A stretch of DNA of 64,000 bases from the NCBI GenBank assembly GCA_046329235.1, contig JAXLVA010000001.1, forward strand, positions 248,001 to 312,000, given 5' to 3'. Of this stretch, positions 52,799 to 61,644 are shown one piece after another; the stretch's first letter is position 1; each line of letters opens with the position of its first letter. The stretch is from JALONH01 sp046329235 (lineage in GTDB: Bacteria; Bacteroidota; Bacteroidia; Cytophagales; Cytophagaceae). The notes beneath the pieces were generated by a model. It was not told where the DNA came from. It saw only the letters and a program-made list of their open reading frames with translations, and made no database searches. A program made the translations under genes and the position numbers.

Positions 52799-54607
52799 AT
52801 GTCGTCAGGAATCAGAAACATTGCGATTATCGCACACGTTGACCACGGTAAAACAACCTTGGTAGATAAAATTATTCACGCATCAAAAATCTTCAGAGAG
52901 AACCAAGTTTTTGATGATTTGATCTTAGATAACAATGATCAAGAGCGTGAACGTGGTATCACCATTCTAGCTAAAAACGTATCCGTTCGTTACAAAGGAG
53001 TAAAAATCAATATTATTGATACTCCGGGCCACGCCGATTTCGGTGGTGAAGTAGAGCGTGTATTGAAAATGGCTGACGGTGTATTGTTATTGGTTGATGC
53101 ATTTGAAGGTGTAATGCCTCAAACACGTTTCGTTTTAAGTAAAGCTTTAGGCTTAGGCTTAACTCCAATCGTGGTTGTTAACAAAGTAGATAAAGAAAAC
53201 TGTCGTCCGGACGAAGTACACGAAGAAGTATTTGATTTGATGTTCAACTTAGGTGCAACAGAAGAACAATTAGACTTCGCTACGTACTACGGTTCAGGTC
53301 GTAATGGATGGATGAGTGATGATTGGAAAGTGAAGACAGAAGAAATTACTCCATTATTAGATGGTATCATTAAATATATTCCGGAAGCTCCGGCACCGGA
53401 AGGAACGCCTCAAATGCAAGTAACGTCATTAGACTTTTCTAGCTACACAGGTCGTATCGCTATCGGACGTGTATTCCGTGGTGAATTAAAAGAAGGTGCT
53501 CCATACTCTTTAACTAAAGCTGATGGTAGCATTAAAAAAGTAAGAATTAAAGAATTATTTACTTTCGAAGGTTTAGGTCGTGCTCGTGCTGAAGTAGTAA
53601 AAGCAGGTGATATCTGTGCTGTAGTAGGTCTTGATGATTTCGAAATTGGTGACTCTGTTTGTGATTTCGAAAATCCTGAACCATTAGAGCGTATCGCTGT
53701 TGATGAGCCTACCATGAGTATGTTGTTTACTATTAACAACTCTCCTTTCTTCGGTAAAGAAGGTAAATTTGTTACTTCTCGTCACTTACGTGATCGTTTA
53801 ACAAAAGAATTAGAGAAAAACTTAGCGTTACGTGTACAGTCTACAGATACAGAAGATAAATTCTTAGTGTATGGTAGAGGTATCCTTCACTTATCTGTAT
53901 TAATCGAAACTATGCGTAGAGAAGGTTACGAATTACAGGTAGGTCAGCCGCAAGTATTATACAAAGATATTGATGGTAACAAGTGTGAGCCAATCGAAAC
54001 TTTAGTTGTAGATGTTCCTCAAGAAACAGCAGGTAAAGTAATCGAATTAGCTACGATGCGTAAAGGTGAATTATTAGTAATGGAACCTAAAGGCGATGTA
54101 CAACACTTAGAATTTAAAATTCCTTCTAGAGGTATCATCGGTTTACGTACGAACGTATTGACAGCCACTTTCGGGGAAGCTATCATGACGCACCGTTTCG
54201 TAGGTTACGAACCATTCAAAGGAACAATTCCTGAGCGTAACGCAGGTTCATTAATCGCTATGGATGGTGGTTCTGTAACAGCGTATGCATTAGATAAATT
54301 ACAAGATCGCGGTAAATTCTTTATTGAACCGGGTGATGAAGTATATATGGGTATGGTTATCGGTGAGCACAATCGTCAAAATGACTTGGCGTTAAACGTT
54401 CAACGTGAGAAAAAATTAACCAACATGCGTGCTTCCGGTTCTGATGAGAACGTGAAGATTGCTCCGAAAATTGATTTCTCTTTAGAAGAAATGATGGAGT
54501 ATATCCAAAAAGATGAATTCATTGAGGTAACACCAAAATCATTACGTATGCGTAAGATTATCTTAGACGATAACGAAAGACAACGCATGGCGAAGAAGGG
54601 TGAATAA
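52799..54607 (+). CDS. typA: TypA/BipA translational GTPase
   Basis: This ribosome-binding GTPase of the EF-G family is needed for growth under stress and for 50S assembly. G1 is AHVDHGKT at residues 12-19, G3 DTPGHADFGGEVERVL, and G4 NKVD. The length of 602 residues and the C-terminal MGMVIGEHNRQNDLALNVQREKKLTN are characteristic. Codon choice is biased (CGT, TTC, AAC, TTA), typical of a well expressed gene. It is monocistronic with promoter and terminator. Confidence 0.98.
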   Translation: MSSGIRNIAIIAHVDHGKTTLVDKIIHASKIFRENQVFDDLILDNNDQERERGITILAKNVSVRYKGVKINIIDTPGHADFGGEVERVLKMADGVLLLVDAFEGVMPQTRFVLSKALGLGLTPIVVVNKVDKENCRPDEVHEEVFDLMFNLGATEEQLDFATYYGSGRNGWMSDDWKVKTEEITPLLDGIIKYIPEAPAPEGTPQMQVTSLDFSSYTGRIAIGRVFRGELKEGAPYSLTKADGSIKKVRIKELFTFEGLGRARAEVVKAGDICAVVGLDDFEIGDSVCDFENPEPLERIAVDEPTMSMLFTINNSPFFGKEGKFVTSRHLRDRLTKELEKNLALRVQSTDTEDKFLVYGRGILHLSVLIETMRREGYELQVGQPQVLYKDIDGNKCEPIETLVVDVPQETAGKVIELATMRKGELLVMEPKGDVQHLEFKIPSRGIIGLRTNVLTATFGEAIMTHRFVGYEPFKGTIPERNAGSLIAMDGGSVTAYALDKLQDRGKFFIEPGDEVYMGMVIGEHNRQNDLALNVQREKKLTNMRASGSDENVKIAPKIDFSLEEMMEYIQKDEFIEVTPKSLRMRKIILDDNERQRMAKKGE

Positions 54608-54612
54608 TTATT

Positions 54613-54644
54613 AAAGGGGAGTAAATTTTACTCCCCTTTTTTTA
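54613..54644 (+). terminator. intrinsic terminator after typA
   Basis: AAAGGGGAGTAA (54613-54624) pairs with TTACTCCCCTTT (54628-54639), followed by further T. Confidence 0.94.
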
Positions 54645-54685
54645 TAACTTAGGTTAAGTTAAATCAGTTTTAATTTTTGAATAAT

Positions 54686-55294
54686 ATGAAAAATAAGTTT
54701 TTAGTCATTTGTTTGTTCATGGTTACTTTAGGCTTTTCTAAAGCCCAATCAATAGAAATGTATGGAATGAGTGGTTGGATGTTTGCGGGGCGTACGGGTC
54801 CTGTGAAGATTATTAACAATGTGCCCGGTGTAGTTGGTATTGATTACGTATTAGAAAATAATATAGCCGTAGGAGTATCCTATTCTTGGATGAGCTCTTA
54901 CATTCAATTAAGAGACGCTTACAGCGGATTTAATAGAGGTGAGAAGCATGGTTATGAGCAAGGGTATTTGTTGCTTCAATTGACACGCAATTTTGAATTA
55001 GCTACAAATGATAAAGTAGTTCCTTATACGTTCTTTGGTGCAGGTGTTTTTCACTATGATATTAGCATTCCTAACTTTTCAGGACAAGCAAAGCTAGCGT
55101 TAGGCCTAGGAGGAGGTATGAAATATATGTTAAGTGATAAAATAGGTATTAAGTTACAAGCTAAATTACAATCACCTGTAGCGGGTGCCGGGCTATATTT
55201 TGGTGTAGGTACAGGAGGTGTGTCTTCCGGAGTTAGTACATATAGTTATATGGTACAGTTGGAAACAACGGGCGGTCTAGTAGTTAAATTTTAA
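54686..55294 (+). CDS. outer-membrane beta-barrel protein
   Basis: This 202-residue exported protein starts at the ATG at 54686 with a signal peptide (MKNKFLVICLFMVTLGFSKAQ); a TTG three codons upstream is rejected. The mature part alternates polar and hydrophobic residues in about eight strands (YVLENNIAVGVSYSWMSSY, KLALGLGGGMKYMLSDKIGIKLQAKLQ) and ends in a strand closing with Phe (TTGGLVVKF), as in small OmpW/OmpX-like barrels. Function unknown. A TAATTTTTG sequence 8-16 bases upstream is a one-base-longer version of the -7 box. Confidence 0.8.
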   Translation: MKNKFLVICLFMVTLGFSKAQSIEMYGMSGWMFAGRTGPVKIINNVPGVVGIDYVLENNIAVGVSYSWMSSYIQLRDAYSGFNRGEKHGYEQGYLLLQLTRNFELATNDKVVPYTFFGAGVFHYDISIPNFSGQAKLALGLGGGMKYMLSDKIGIKLQAKLQSPVAGAGLYFGVGTGGVSSGVSTYSYMVQLETTGGLVVKF

Positions 55295-55302
55295 AAATAG
55301 GT

Positions 55303-55977
55303 ATGGAAGAGATAAGTAATACTTCTTCCCATATATTATTTTTTGATGGTGCTACGCGTGTGGGGAACTCTATTCATGAACAAATCAGAAAAACGTTTCC
55401 CGGTCTTAATGTAACAGTAGTAGCATTAACCGATAATGAAAATCATTTATCCTATACCCACGAGAATTTGGTGGTAGTAGGATATAGCTTAGGCGCAAGG
55501 AGAGCTTTAGATTGGGCTACTAAAAAAACGTTTAAAGGGTCAGTTTATTTGTTAGACCCCGAATGCTGGAAGCCGTCTAGAGTTTATGGATGGGCTACGC
55601 AAAACCAGTTGGGCAAAATTATTTTTTTATTCGTTGTTAAGGTACCGTTATTTTTGAATCTGTTCACTTGGCTTTTGCCTAAAAGAATGAGAAAACAGGT
55701 GCAATTGTTTGTACAAAACAAAGCCTTTAGAAATCAATTATATCAAGATTGGTTGGCGGCAGCTCAGTTTCAAGTGAAGCCTATAGAAAGCCTTGGATTG
55801 TCGGAGGATCAATTGACTGTAGTAACTTCCGGCGATGCTATTTTTTTAAAGTACATCCCAATAGAAAATATCAAGCAACAAGGGATTAAAATATTGACTC
55901 TGGAAGAGAGGTCACATAGTCAATTATGGAAACATTTTTTTAAGGATCAATTTAATCCCAATGCGAATTCCCTATAA
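55303..55977 (+). CDS. alpha/beta-hydrolase-like protein
   Basis: This soluble 224-residue protein has no signal peptide. LVVVGYSLGARRALDWA is a nucleophile-elbow motif (GYSLG, Ser at about residue 64) of alpha/beta hydrolases. The late His in ERSHSQLWKHF is placed where the catalytic His is expected, and an Asp in SGDAIFL may complete the triad. The cap region contains a hydrophobic stretch (IIFLFVVKVPLFLNLFTWLLP) that may touch a membrane or lipid substrate. It follows the barrel gene by 8 bp and its tail overlaps the convergent gene by 26 bp. Confidence 0.68.
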   Translation: MEEISNTSSHILFFDGATRVGNSIHEQIRKTFPGLNVTVVALTDNENHLSYTHENLVVVGYSLGARRALDWATKKTFKGSVYLLDPECWKPSRVYGWATQNQLGKIIFLFVVKVPLFLNLFTWLLPKRMRKQVQLFVQNKAFRNQLYQDWLAAAQFQVKPIESLGLSEDQLTVVTSGDAIFLKYIPIENIKQQGIKILTLEERSHSQLWKHFFKDQFNPNANSL

Positions 55978-56698
55978 CTAACAAATCGATATCACGCAGA
56001 TAAAGTTCTTTACCTTTCCAAGCTATTTTATACCAAACACCTTGTTTTTCAATGACACGTACACGATGTCCGGCAGTAATATTTTCAACTAATTCAGATC
56101 CCGGAGAAGGACCGCTCATTAGAGTTGTAGAGGTAGAAACGACTCCCATAACAGGCGTTATATCTACGTTGTTTAGATAAAAGACGCTTCCTAGGATGAT
56201 TAAGAAAAATAAAGGTCGTATACCTAAGCTAAGTCCTTGTTTTCTACGGCGGAAGAGGTAGAAGATGAATGGAACCCCAAGGCTAATCAATGAAAATATA
56301 ATGAGATAGTAATATTCTTTATATAGAGAAACAAAGTATTCCAGTTCTGTATACCCATATCCACTAAGGCGGTATCGATCACCAAGAGATTCCATTTTAC
56401 GGATGATACGTGTATCTGTGTAATAATAGTAGAGCGTGGATAAATAATAAAGAGCCATCACGATATTTTCAGAGGACTCTTCCATGAGAGCCATTCGTGA
56501 AAGGGTATGTCTTGAAAAAACCTGCTCGGAATCGAGGGCCACGGCATATAGATGTAGTGCCTGGTCAAAATTTTTATTTTCGTATAAAGAATCTGCGATT
56601 TTTATAGTCTTGTTTTCTAACGCATTACAAACCGGAAGGGTAAAAAATGCGAAAAAAACCGAAAATGTTAATATTATTTTAGTGATTACGTTTGGCAT
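55952..56698 (-). CDS. TPR and SH3-like domain membrane protein
   Basis: This is a 248-residue protein with a signal peptide or anchor (MPNVITKIILTFSVFFAFFTLPVCNA), a short TPR region (IADSLYENKNFDQALHLYAVAL), and two membrane helices (about residues 128-147 and 160-175). A C-terminal bacterial SH3 domain follows (MSGPSPGSELVENITAGHRVRVIEKQGVWYKIAW). The layout resembles BatE of the Bat/aerotolerance operons, but no other bat gene is present. The Cys24 in VCNA is not a good lipobox. Function unknown. Confidence 0.72.
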   Translation of the reverse strand: MPNVITKIILTFSVFFAFFTLPVCNALENKTIKIADSLYENKNFDQALHLYAVALDSEQVFSRHTLSRMALMEESSENIVMALYYLSTLYYYYTDTRIIRKMESLGDRYRLSGYGYTELEYFVSLYKEYYYLIIFSLISLGVPFIFYLFRRRKQGLSLGIRPLFFLIILGSVFYLNNVDITPVMGVVSTSTTLMSGPSPGSELVENITAGHRVRVIEKQGVWYKIAWKGKELYLRDIDLLVIGNSHWD

Positions 56699-56722
56699 TA
56701 TGCAGAATACCTGTTACCTTTG
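56692..56722 (+). promoter_or_regulatory. promoter of the tRNA-Lys gene
   Basis: TTG (56692-56694) is followed by 20 bases and TACCTTTG (56715-56722), an exact TAnnTTTG box. A small stem TTACGG/CCGTAA (56732-56737, 56747-56752) follows in the 5' leader removed by RNase P. Confidence 0.68.
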
Positions 56723-56762
56723 CACTCGCAATTACGGAAAAAAACACCGTAAAAGCTAACAA

Positions 56763-56835
56763 GATTCCGTAGCTCAGTTGGTAGAGCATAACACTTTTAA
56801 TGTTAGGGTCCTGGGTTCGAGTCCCAGCGGGATCA
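56763..56835 (+). tRNA. tRNA-Lys (anticodon TTT)
   Basis: The cloverleaf is complete. The acceptor stem GATTCCG pairs with CGGGATC (one G-T pair), the D arm is GCTC/GAGC, and the anticodon stem is TAACA/TGTTA with loop CTTTTAA. Anticodon TTT lies at 56796-56798, and the T arm CTGGG/CCCAG encloses TTCGAGT. The discriminator base is A (56835); the next two bases are CA, so the gene does not encode a full CCA here. It is a stand-alone unit with promoter and terminator. Confidence 0.97.
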
Positions 56836-56868
56836 CATAAAAAAAACAGGGAAGCAATTTCCAACCGT

Positions 56869-56905
56869 AAAAAGAGCAGTGAGTTATTACTGCTCTTTTT
56901 TTTTA
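56869..56905 (+). terminator. terminator of the tRNA-Lys unit
   Basis: AAAGAGCAGT (56871-56880) pairs with ACTGCTCTTT (56889-56898) over 8 bases, with a run of T after it. Confidence 0.92.
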
Positions 56906-56931
56906 TTCATTTTTACGTAGCTTTAACATAT

Positions 56932-57444
56932 ATGTATTCACTCATCGCATTCGTGTTAATTATTCTAGGCGTTATAGCGCTTATAGCAGGACTTGTACTT
57001 GTGGTAATAGGATTGATTAAAAATCAAAAAACGCGAGCTCTATGGGGCGCTATTATAGCTGTAACAGGTGTTGCTACTTACTTATTAACTACACAGTGGA
57101 TTTGGCAGAAGGAAGGTAACACCATTGCCTTTCATCAATTAACAGGTGTTTATGTAGTAGAGAAGATAAGCCCGGAGTGGGGCTTAGACAGTAGCGTGGT
57201 GCGTACCAATGTGTTAGAGTTAACAAAAGAAGGAACCTATAGCTTAAAGGATACTACAGGCTTAGGCATAGCTAACATGGGCTATTGGACGTATGATAAA
57301 GAAGCACTGGGCAAAGAGTTATGTTTCTCCTGGGAAGGTGGTGAGAAGTGTATTTTTATGAACAAAAAAGATTTAGATACACGCATTGTTTTTTATAAAG
57401 AATTAGAAAAAGCACCTACGCATTTAATTTGGGTGAAAGAGTAG
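56932..57444 (+). CDS. small exported or membrane-anchored protein, unknown function
   Basis: The ATG at 56932 (MYSLIAFVLIILGVIALIAG) is the start; earlier in-frame ATGs lie inside the tRNA and its terminator. The 170-residue product has two N-terminal membrane helices (about 5-25 and 34-54). A beta-rich outside domain follows (LTGVYVVEKISPEWGLD...VLELTKEGTYSLKDTTG), reminiscent of lipocalin-like family members with a GxW strand. No family is named. It stands alone between two hairpins. Confidence 0.65.
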   Translation: MYSLIAFVLIILGVIALIAGLVLVVIGLIKNQKTRALWGAIIAVTGVATYLLTTQWIWQKEGNTIAFHQLTGVYVVEKISPEWGLDSSVVRTNVLELTKEGTYSLKDTTGLGIANMGYWTYDKEALGKELCFSWEGGEKCIFMNKKDLDTRIVFYKELEKAPTHLIWVKE

Positions 57445-57469
57445 ATTTTCCCATTTTGGGAAAATCTTT
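57443..57469 (+). terminator. hairpin overlapping the stop codon at 57444
   Basis: AGATTTTCCCA (57443-57453) pairs with TGGGAAAATCT (57457-57467) over TTT; only three T follow, so terminator strength is uncertain. Confidence 0.55.
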
Positions 57470-57556
57470 ATCCAATAGGTCTACTTTTTTGTACTTGATA
57501 AAAATATTAAAGAACATTGCTCCATAATACATGATGTATTTGGACTTGCATTTTGT

Positions 57557-57646
57557 ATAAGGGGATCTTTCGACTAGCTATCATTATTCACTTTTCTCAA
57601 AATGCTCAATAAGAACGGGATGTTGTTTAACACAACATCCCCTTAT
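57557..57646 (+). promoter_or_regulatory. two mutually exclusive stems before the 1328-residue gene
   Basis: GGGATGTTGT (57617-57626) pairs with ACAACATCCC (57632-57641). The segment ATCCCCTTAT (57637-57646) is also the exact complement of ATAAGGGGAT (57557-57566). The two stems share ATCCC and cannot form together. The end of the element lies 11 bases before the ATG at 57658, where a ribosome would bind. A regulatory role is inferred. Confidence 0.45.
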
Positions 57647-57657
57647 TGTATTTAATT

Positions 57658-60600
57658 ATGAGAGGTGCTTTTTTATTTATTAACCTTTTTTTCTTTGTCA
57701 GATTTTTATGTGCTCAGGATAATCCTAGTACAGTTAATAATTATATTAATAATCAACAACGCCAAATCTCAAAATTATCGCTACAAGAAGACAATGATTT
57801 ACCTATAGGAATTGAGGGTGCTTCAATGAGCGATATTGTTCAGGTTCAGGATTTAGAATTATTACCCAACTCCTCATTCATATCTGTCTCAGCCGTTTTG
57901 CCATTACCTATGAGTACAGAGAAATTAGAATTAGCAGCTCATCGTATTCCTATCTCTGAGCAAGGATTTAATGGAGGGGAGGCTAAAATGTTTTTACAAT
58001 CACCAGTGAATTTTTTAATAGGAGACAAAATTAAGTGTACTATCTTATCTGGATCAAGTGGGTCATATGTAAATATGGATTGTGATGGACTAAAAGAAGT
58101 AAAGATTAAAGGTGTCATTGAATTTTGCAGGTCGCTACTCCTTCCTGAGAATAATAGAGGCGAAGTGTTACCGGAGCCATATAGAGTTAAAGCTGATTTT
58201 GAATTTTCCGGAATAGGGATTAATAATATAATAACAAGAATTAATATTCCTCCATTTCAAATTAAAGGTTTAAATGGATATAGTTTTCTAGTTGAAGAAG
58301 CATGGTTTGATAGGAGTGATGTTAGAAATCCGGAAGGCATAATATTTCCTTCAAATTATCAAGGTATTCAAGATGATTTTTGGAGAGGAATATTTATAAA
58401 GCAAGTGAAAATTAAGCTACCAGACATATTTAAATCAATTAACAATTCAGATGTTAGCATTCAAGCAAGAAATATGCTATTAGACCACAGTGGCTTAAGT
58501 GGTGAATTCAATGCTATTAATCTAGTATCATTTGGGTCCAATCAATCAAGTTGGAAAATGAGTCTGGATACAATCGGGATAAAGTTGTCATCCAATGTGG
58601 TAACAGAGGGAATGGTTTCTGGTAGAATTAAACTCCCATTTTTTGACGCTTCGGAAGAATTGTTTTATACAGGAGTAATAGGCATGAATGATTATTACAG
58701 TTTTAGAATAAGAAATAAAAACTCTATTAATGTGTCTATGTGGTTAGCTACGTTGAATATAGCTCCAACAAGTACCTTTGATTTAGAGTATATAGAAAAC
58801 AAATGGAGGTGTGCTTTAAATTTGAATGGGTCAATTGATGTACATTTTAATAGAAATAATTATAGTGGCGGTGTTAATGGAGTACAATTTGAAGGCCTCG
58901 AAGTATCAACAGAAGCACCATATATTAGAGGAGGTAGTTTTTACACGAGTATTTCTGTTTGTAAATTAAAAGGGTTTAATGTTTCGATTAAAAATATTAC
59001 ACATACAGTTAGTAATGGAATTAGTAAACTTGGGTTTTTAGTAGATGTTCATTTTTTTAATTCAAAAGATTTAGGGTTTCAAGGTAGTTCTGAAATCTCA
59101 ATAGAATCTTTTATCCATCCTAATTGGCAATTTAGGTTGTTAAATGTTGAATCTGTTAGAATTGATATAGATAAAGGAGTGTTTGCTTTAAAAGGCGAAT
59201 TAGACACACCATACGATAAAGGTTTTAATGGAAAAATAGAAATGAAAATTAAACCAGGAATTGTGGTTATGTCTAAAGCTACCTTTGGTGTGGTTGATAA
59301 TTATAATTTTTGGAATGTAGCAGCAAGTGTTAGGTTGCCCAAAGGGATACCAATTTATCCATCTGCATCTATCTGGGGTTTTTCTGGGGGCCTGTCGTAT
59401 CATATGAATAGTGATACAATCAATCATTTAACAAATGAATATGGATCAGAACGTGAGTTTATTCCGGATTCGACTAAAGGTTTAGGTTTATCTGCCGGTA
59501 TTCTCATTGCCGGTAATCCTAATCAAAATTTATTTCAAATATATGGTGAAATGTCTATTCTATTTAATGGCATGGGAGTGTCTAAATTTACTATTGATGG
59601 GAAAGTATTACTCTTACATAAAATAGATGAGCCGATAACCAACGCTCCTGTGTATGGTATAGTTTCGATTCTATTAGATTTTGAAAATGATGCTTTTCAT
59701 GCCAATGCTGCCATCTATATTAATGCTTGGAATATTATTCAGGGTATTGGTCCAAATAATATGGCTGGATATATTACGTTACATTTTTCACCGAACGATT
59801 GGTATGTTCACATAGGTAAGCCTGATAGTAGAATAGGAGTAGAGTTGTTAGGTATGGCACAAGCGAATGCTTATCTATTAGCAGGGAAATCAATTCCTCC
59901 TATGCCTCCTCCAAGTGCTGCGTTAACTAGAGTGTTAAACGTGGAGGATTTAAATATGATGCGGGATGAAAACGTATTGGCCAATGGCTCGGGATTAGCA
60001 TTTGGGGCAGCTCTACAGTTTTCAACTGGACATAAACGTTTTTTAATTTTTTATGGAGAATTCAGTGCAGGTATTGAGTTTGATATCATGCTTAAGAATT
60101 ATGGAAAAAATGTTTATTGTGAAAATACAGGAGAGAATCTGGGTGTTGAAGGTTGGTATGCATCAGGACAAATTGGAGCGTACATTCAAGGAGAAATAGG
60201 GGTTGAGGTTGATTTACCTTGTTATAAAGGTTCTTATTCTATTTTAGAAATTGGTGCCGGGGTTTTGTTTCAAGCAAAACTCCCTAATCCGATTTGGATG
60301 AGAGGTATGGTAGGAGGATATTTTTCAATCCTAGGAGGATTGGTTGAAGGTAGCTGTAGATTTGAAATTGAAGTTGGTCGACAATGTGAAGTGAATACGA
60401 ATCGATCGATATCTTATCAAGAAGTAGTGCGTGAAATCACTCCTTTTAGTCAAAACTTAGAAAGTTATTCTTCGTTAGTCCAACCTGAAATTTATTTAAA
60501 TATTCCTTTAAACAAGAATATTGCACTATATGATAATAACAACACGATAATATACAGGGTGCTAGTAGAACATATTTCTCTCTATGATGTTAGTGGAGAA

Positions 60601-61644
60601 TCTAAAGCAATCAATTGGCAATACGATTCGGTTAACAACAAAATTAAGGTTATTCCATTGTTGGAGTTAACTCCAGGTGCTACATATAGAATATTTACTT
60701 CTTTTGTATTTCAAAAATACTTCGACGAAGATTGGGAAACGATAACAGAGAATTCGAATATCAATCAAAAGGAAAAGTATTTTAAAATACAATCGGATTC
60801 TATCTATACTATTTTGCTTAGTAGTATTAAATCTACCTATCCGATATCAAATCAATCAAACTATTATATAAATGAGTTTGACGAGAATTTTATAGCATTT
60901 AATCAATTACAAAATTGTCTTGGAAACTTAAATGGCCAAGACAATATTCTATTGCTTAGTTTAAATAATGAGCCGGGATTTATTAAAATACCTTATTCGT
61001 TCAGTAATGAAAATTTGGAAATTCAATTTAGTTTGAAAAATTATTTAAAGCCAAGCAGTTCTTACCAACTTAGTTTATATCATATATCTGATAGTGATTC
61101 AATAAGGTTGTATAGCTTGTCTTTTGAAACATCAAGCTTCCTCGATTTTATATCATTCATGGAGTCTACATATTACTCGACTACATGGATTGAAAATTCA
61201 AGCTATGCAATTAATGATTATATACTTAAAAACCGTTTTGAAAGTCGAAGTAGTATAGATCCGAATTTTGTTCATTATTCTTTTGATTTGAATTGCAAGT
61301 GGTTGGTAACTAATTACGCTCAAATGTATGATTATATAAATCAATCAGTATTTAGGATTAGTTGGAGGATGTATGATCGAAAGACTACCTTTCCTGAGAA
61401 TATGATTGTTTTTACAAATAATTCGATGGATAACACAATTGCAACATGTGTATTTAAAGATTTATATAATGTTAAAGCATATATAGCAAATTCAACTCGG
61501 TTAACTGGATTGTATAATAATTGGTTATATAAGTCATTTACACCACTTCAGAAGGGTGATTATAATATTGTTTTTGAGTACATCATACCTTATAGAAATG
61601 CTAAAACATCGTCCTTCACCTACATATGTCAATTAAAGTTATAA
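57658..61644 (+). CDS. very large secreted beta-rich protein, unknown function
   Basis: The ATG at 57658 starts a signal peptide (MRGAFLFINLFFFVRFLCAQ); a TTG four codons earlier is less likely. The product has 1328 residues, rich in Asn, Ser, Ile and Tyr. Residues ~20-900 are long stretches of alternating beta strands (IKGVIEFCRSLLLPE, KGELDTPYDKGFNGKIEMKI, YGIVSILLDFENDAFHANAA), including KPDSRIGVELLGMAQANAYLLAG and a Pro-rich PPMPPPS. The C-terminal third contains Ig-like segments (LYDVSGESKAINWQYDSVNNKIKVIP...LTPGATYRIFT) like bacterial Ig-like domains. No T9SS sorting domain or membrane anchor is seen. It overlaps the next gene by 19 bp. Confidence 0.8.
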   Translation: MRGAFLFINLFFFVRFLCAQDNPSTVNNYINNQQRQISKLSLQEDNDLPIGIEGASMSDIVQVQDLELLPNSSFISVSAVLPLPMSTEKLELAAHRIPISEQGFNGGEAKMFLQSPVNFLIGDKIKCTILSGSSGSYVNMDCDGLKEVKIKGVIEFCRSLLLPENNRGEVLPEPYRVKADFEFSGIGINNIITRINIPPFQIKGLNGYSFLVEEAWFDRSDVRNPEGIIFPSNYQGIQDDFWRGIFIKQVKIKLPDIFKSINNSDVSIQARNMLLDHSGLSGEFNAINLVSFGSNQSSWKMSLDTIGIKLSSNVVTEGMVSGRIKLPFFDASEELFYTGVIGMNDYYSFRIRNKNSINVSMWLATLNIAPTSTFDLEYIENKWRCALNLNGSIDVHFNRNNYSGGVNGVQFEGLEVSTEAPYIRGGSFYTSISVCKLKGFNVSIKNITHTVSNGISKLGFLVDVHFFNSKDLGFQGSSEISIESFIHPNWQFRLLNVESVRIDIDKGVFALKGELDTPYDKGFNGKIEMKIKPGIVVMSKATFGVVDNYNFWNVAASVRLPKGIPIYPSASIWGFSGGLSYHMNSDTINHLTNEYGSEREFIPDSTKGLGLSAGILIAGNPNQNLFQIYGEMSILFNGMGVSKFTIDGKVLLLHKIDEPITNAPVYGIVSILLDFENDAFHANAAIYINAWNIIQGIGPNNMAGYITLHFSPNDWYVHIGKPDSRIGVELLGMAQANAYLLAGKSIPPMPPPSAALTRVLNVEDLNMMRDENVLANGSGLAFGAALQFSTGHKRFLIFYGEFSAGIEFDIMLKNYGKNVYCENTGENLGVEGWYASGQIGAYIQGEIGVEVDLPCYKGSYSILEIGAGVLFQAKLPNPIWMRGMVGGYFSILGGLVEGSCRFEIEVGRQCEVNTNRSISYQEVVREITPFSQNLESYSSLVQPEIYLNIPLNKNIALYDNNNTIIYRVLVEHISLYDVSGESKAINWQYDSVNNKIKVIPLLELTPGATYRIFTSFVFQKYFDEDWETITENSNINQKEKYFKIQSDSIYTILLSSIKSTYPISNQSNYYINEFDENFIAFNQLQNCLGNLNGQDNILLLSLNNEPGFIKIPYSFSNENLEIQFSLKNYLKPSSSYQLSLYHISDSDSIRLYSLSFETSSFLDFISFMESTYYSTTWIENSSYAINDYILKNRFESRSSIDPNFVHYSFDLNCKWLVTNYAQMYDYINQSVFRISWRMYDRKTTFPENMIVFTNNSMDNTIATCVFKDLYNVKAYIANSTRLTGLYNNWLYKSFTPLQKGDYNIVFEYIIPYRNAKTSSFTYICQLKL

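Noticed and set aside
56484..56864. Open frames on both strands around the tRNA gene
   Set aside because: They cross the tRNA-Lys gene and the start of the SH3-domain gene, and encode Cys/Arg-rich or tRNA-derived sequence without family features.
56800..56931. N-terminal extension of the 170-residue membrane protein
   Set aside because: It would start inside the tRNA-Lys anticodon loop and read through the terminator; the ATG at 56932 gives a normal membrane helix.
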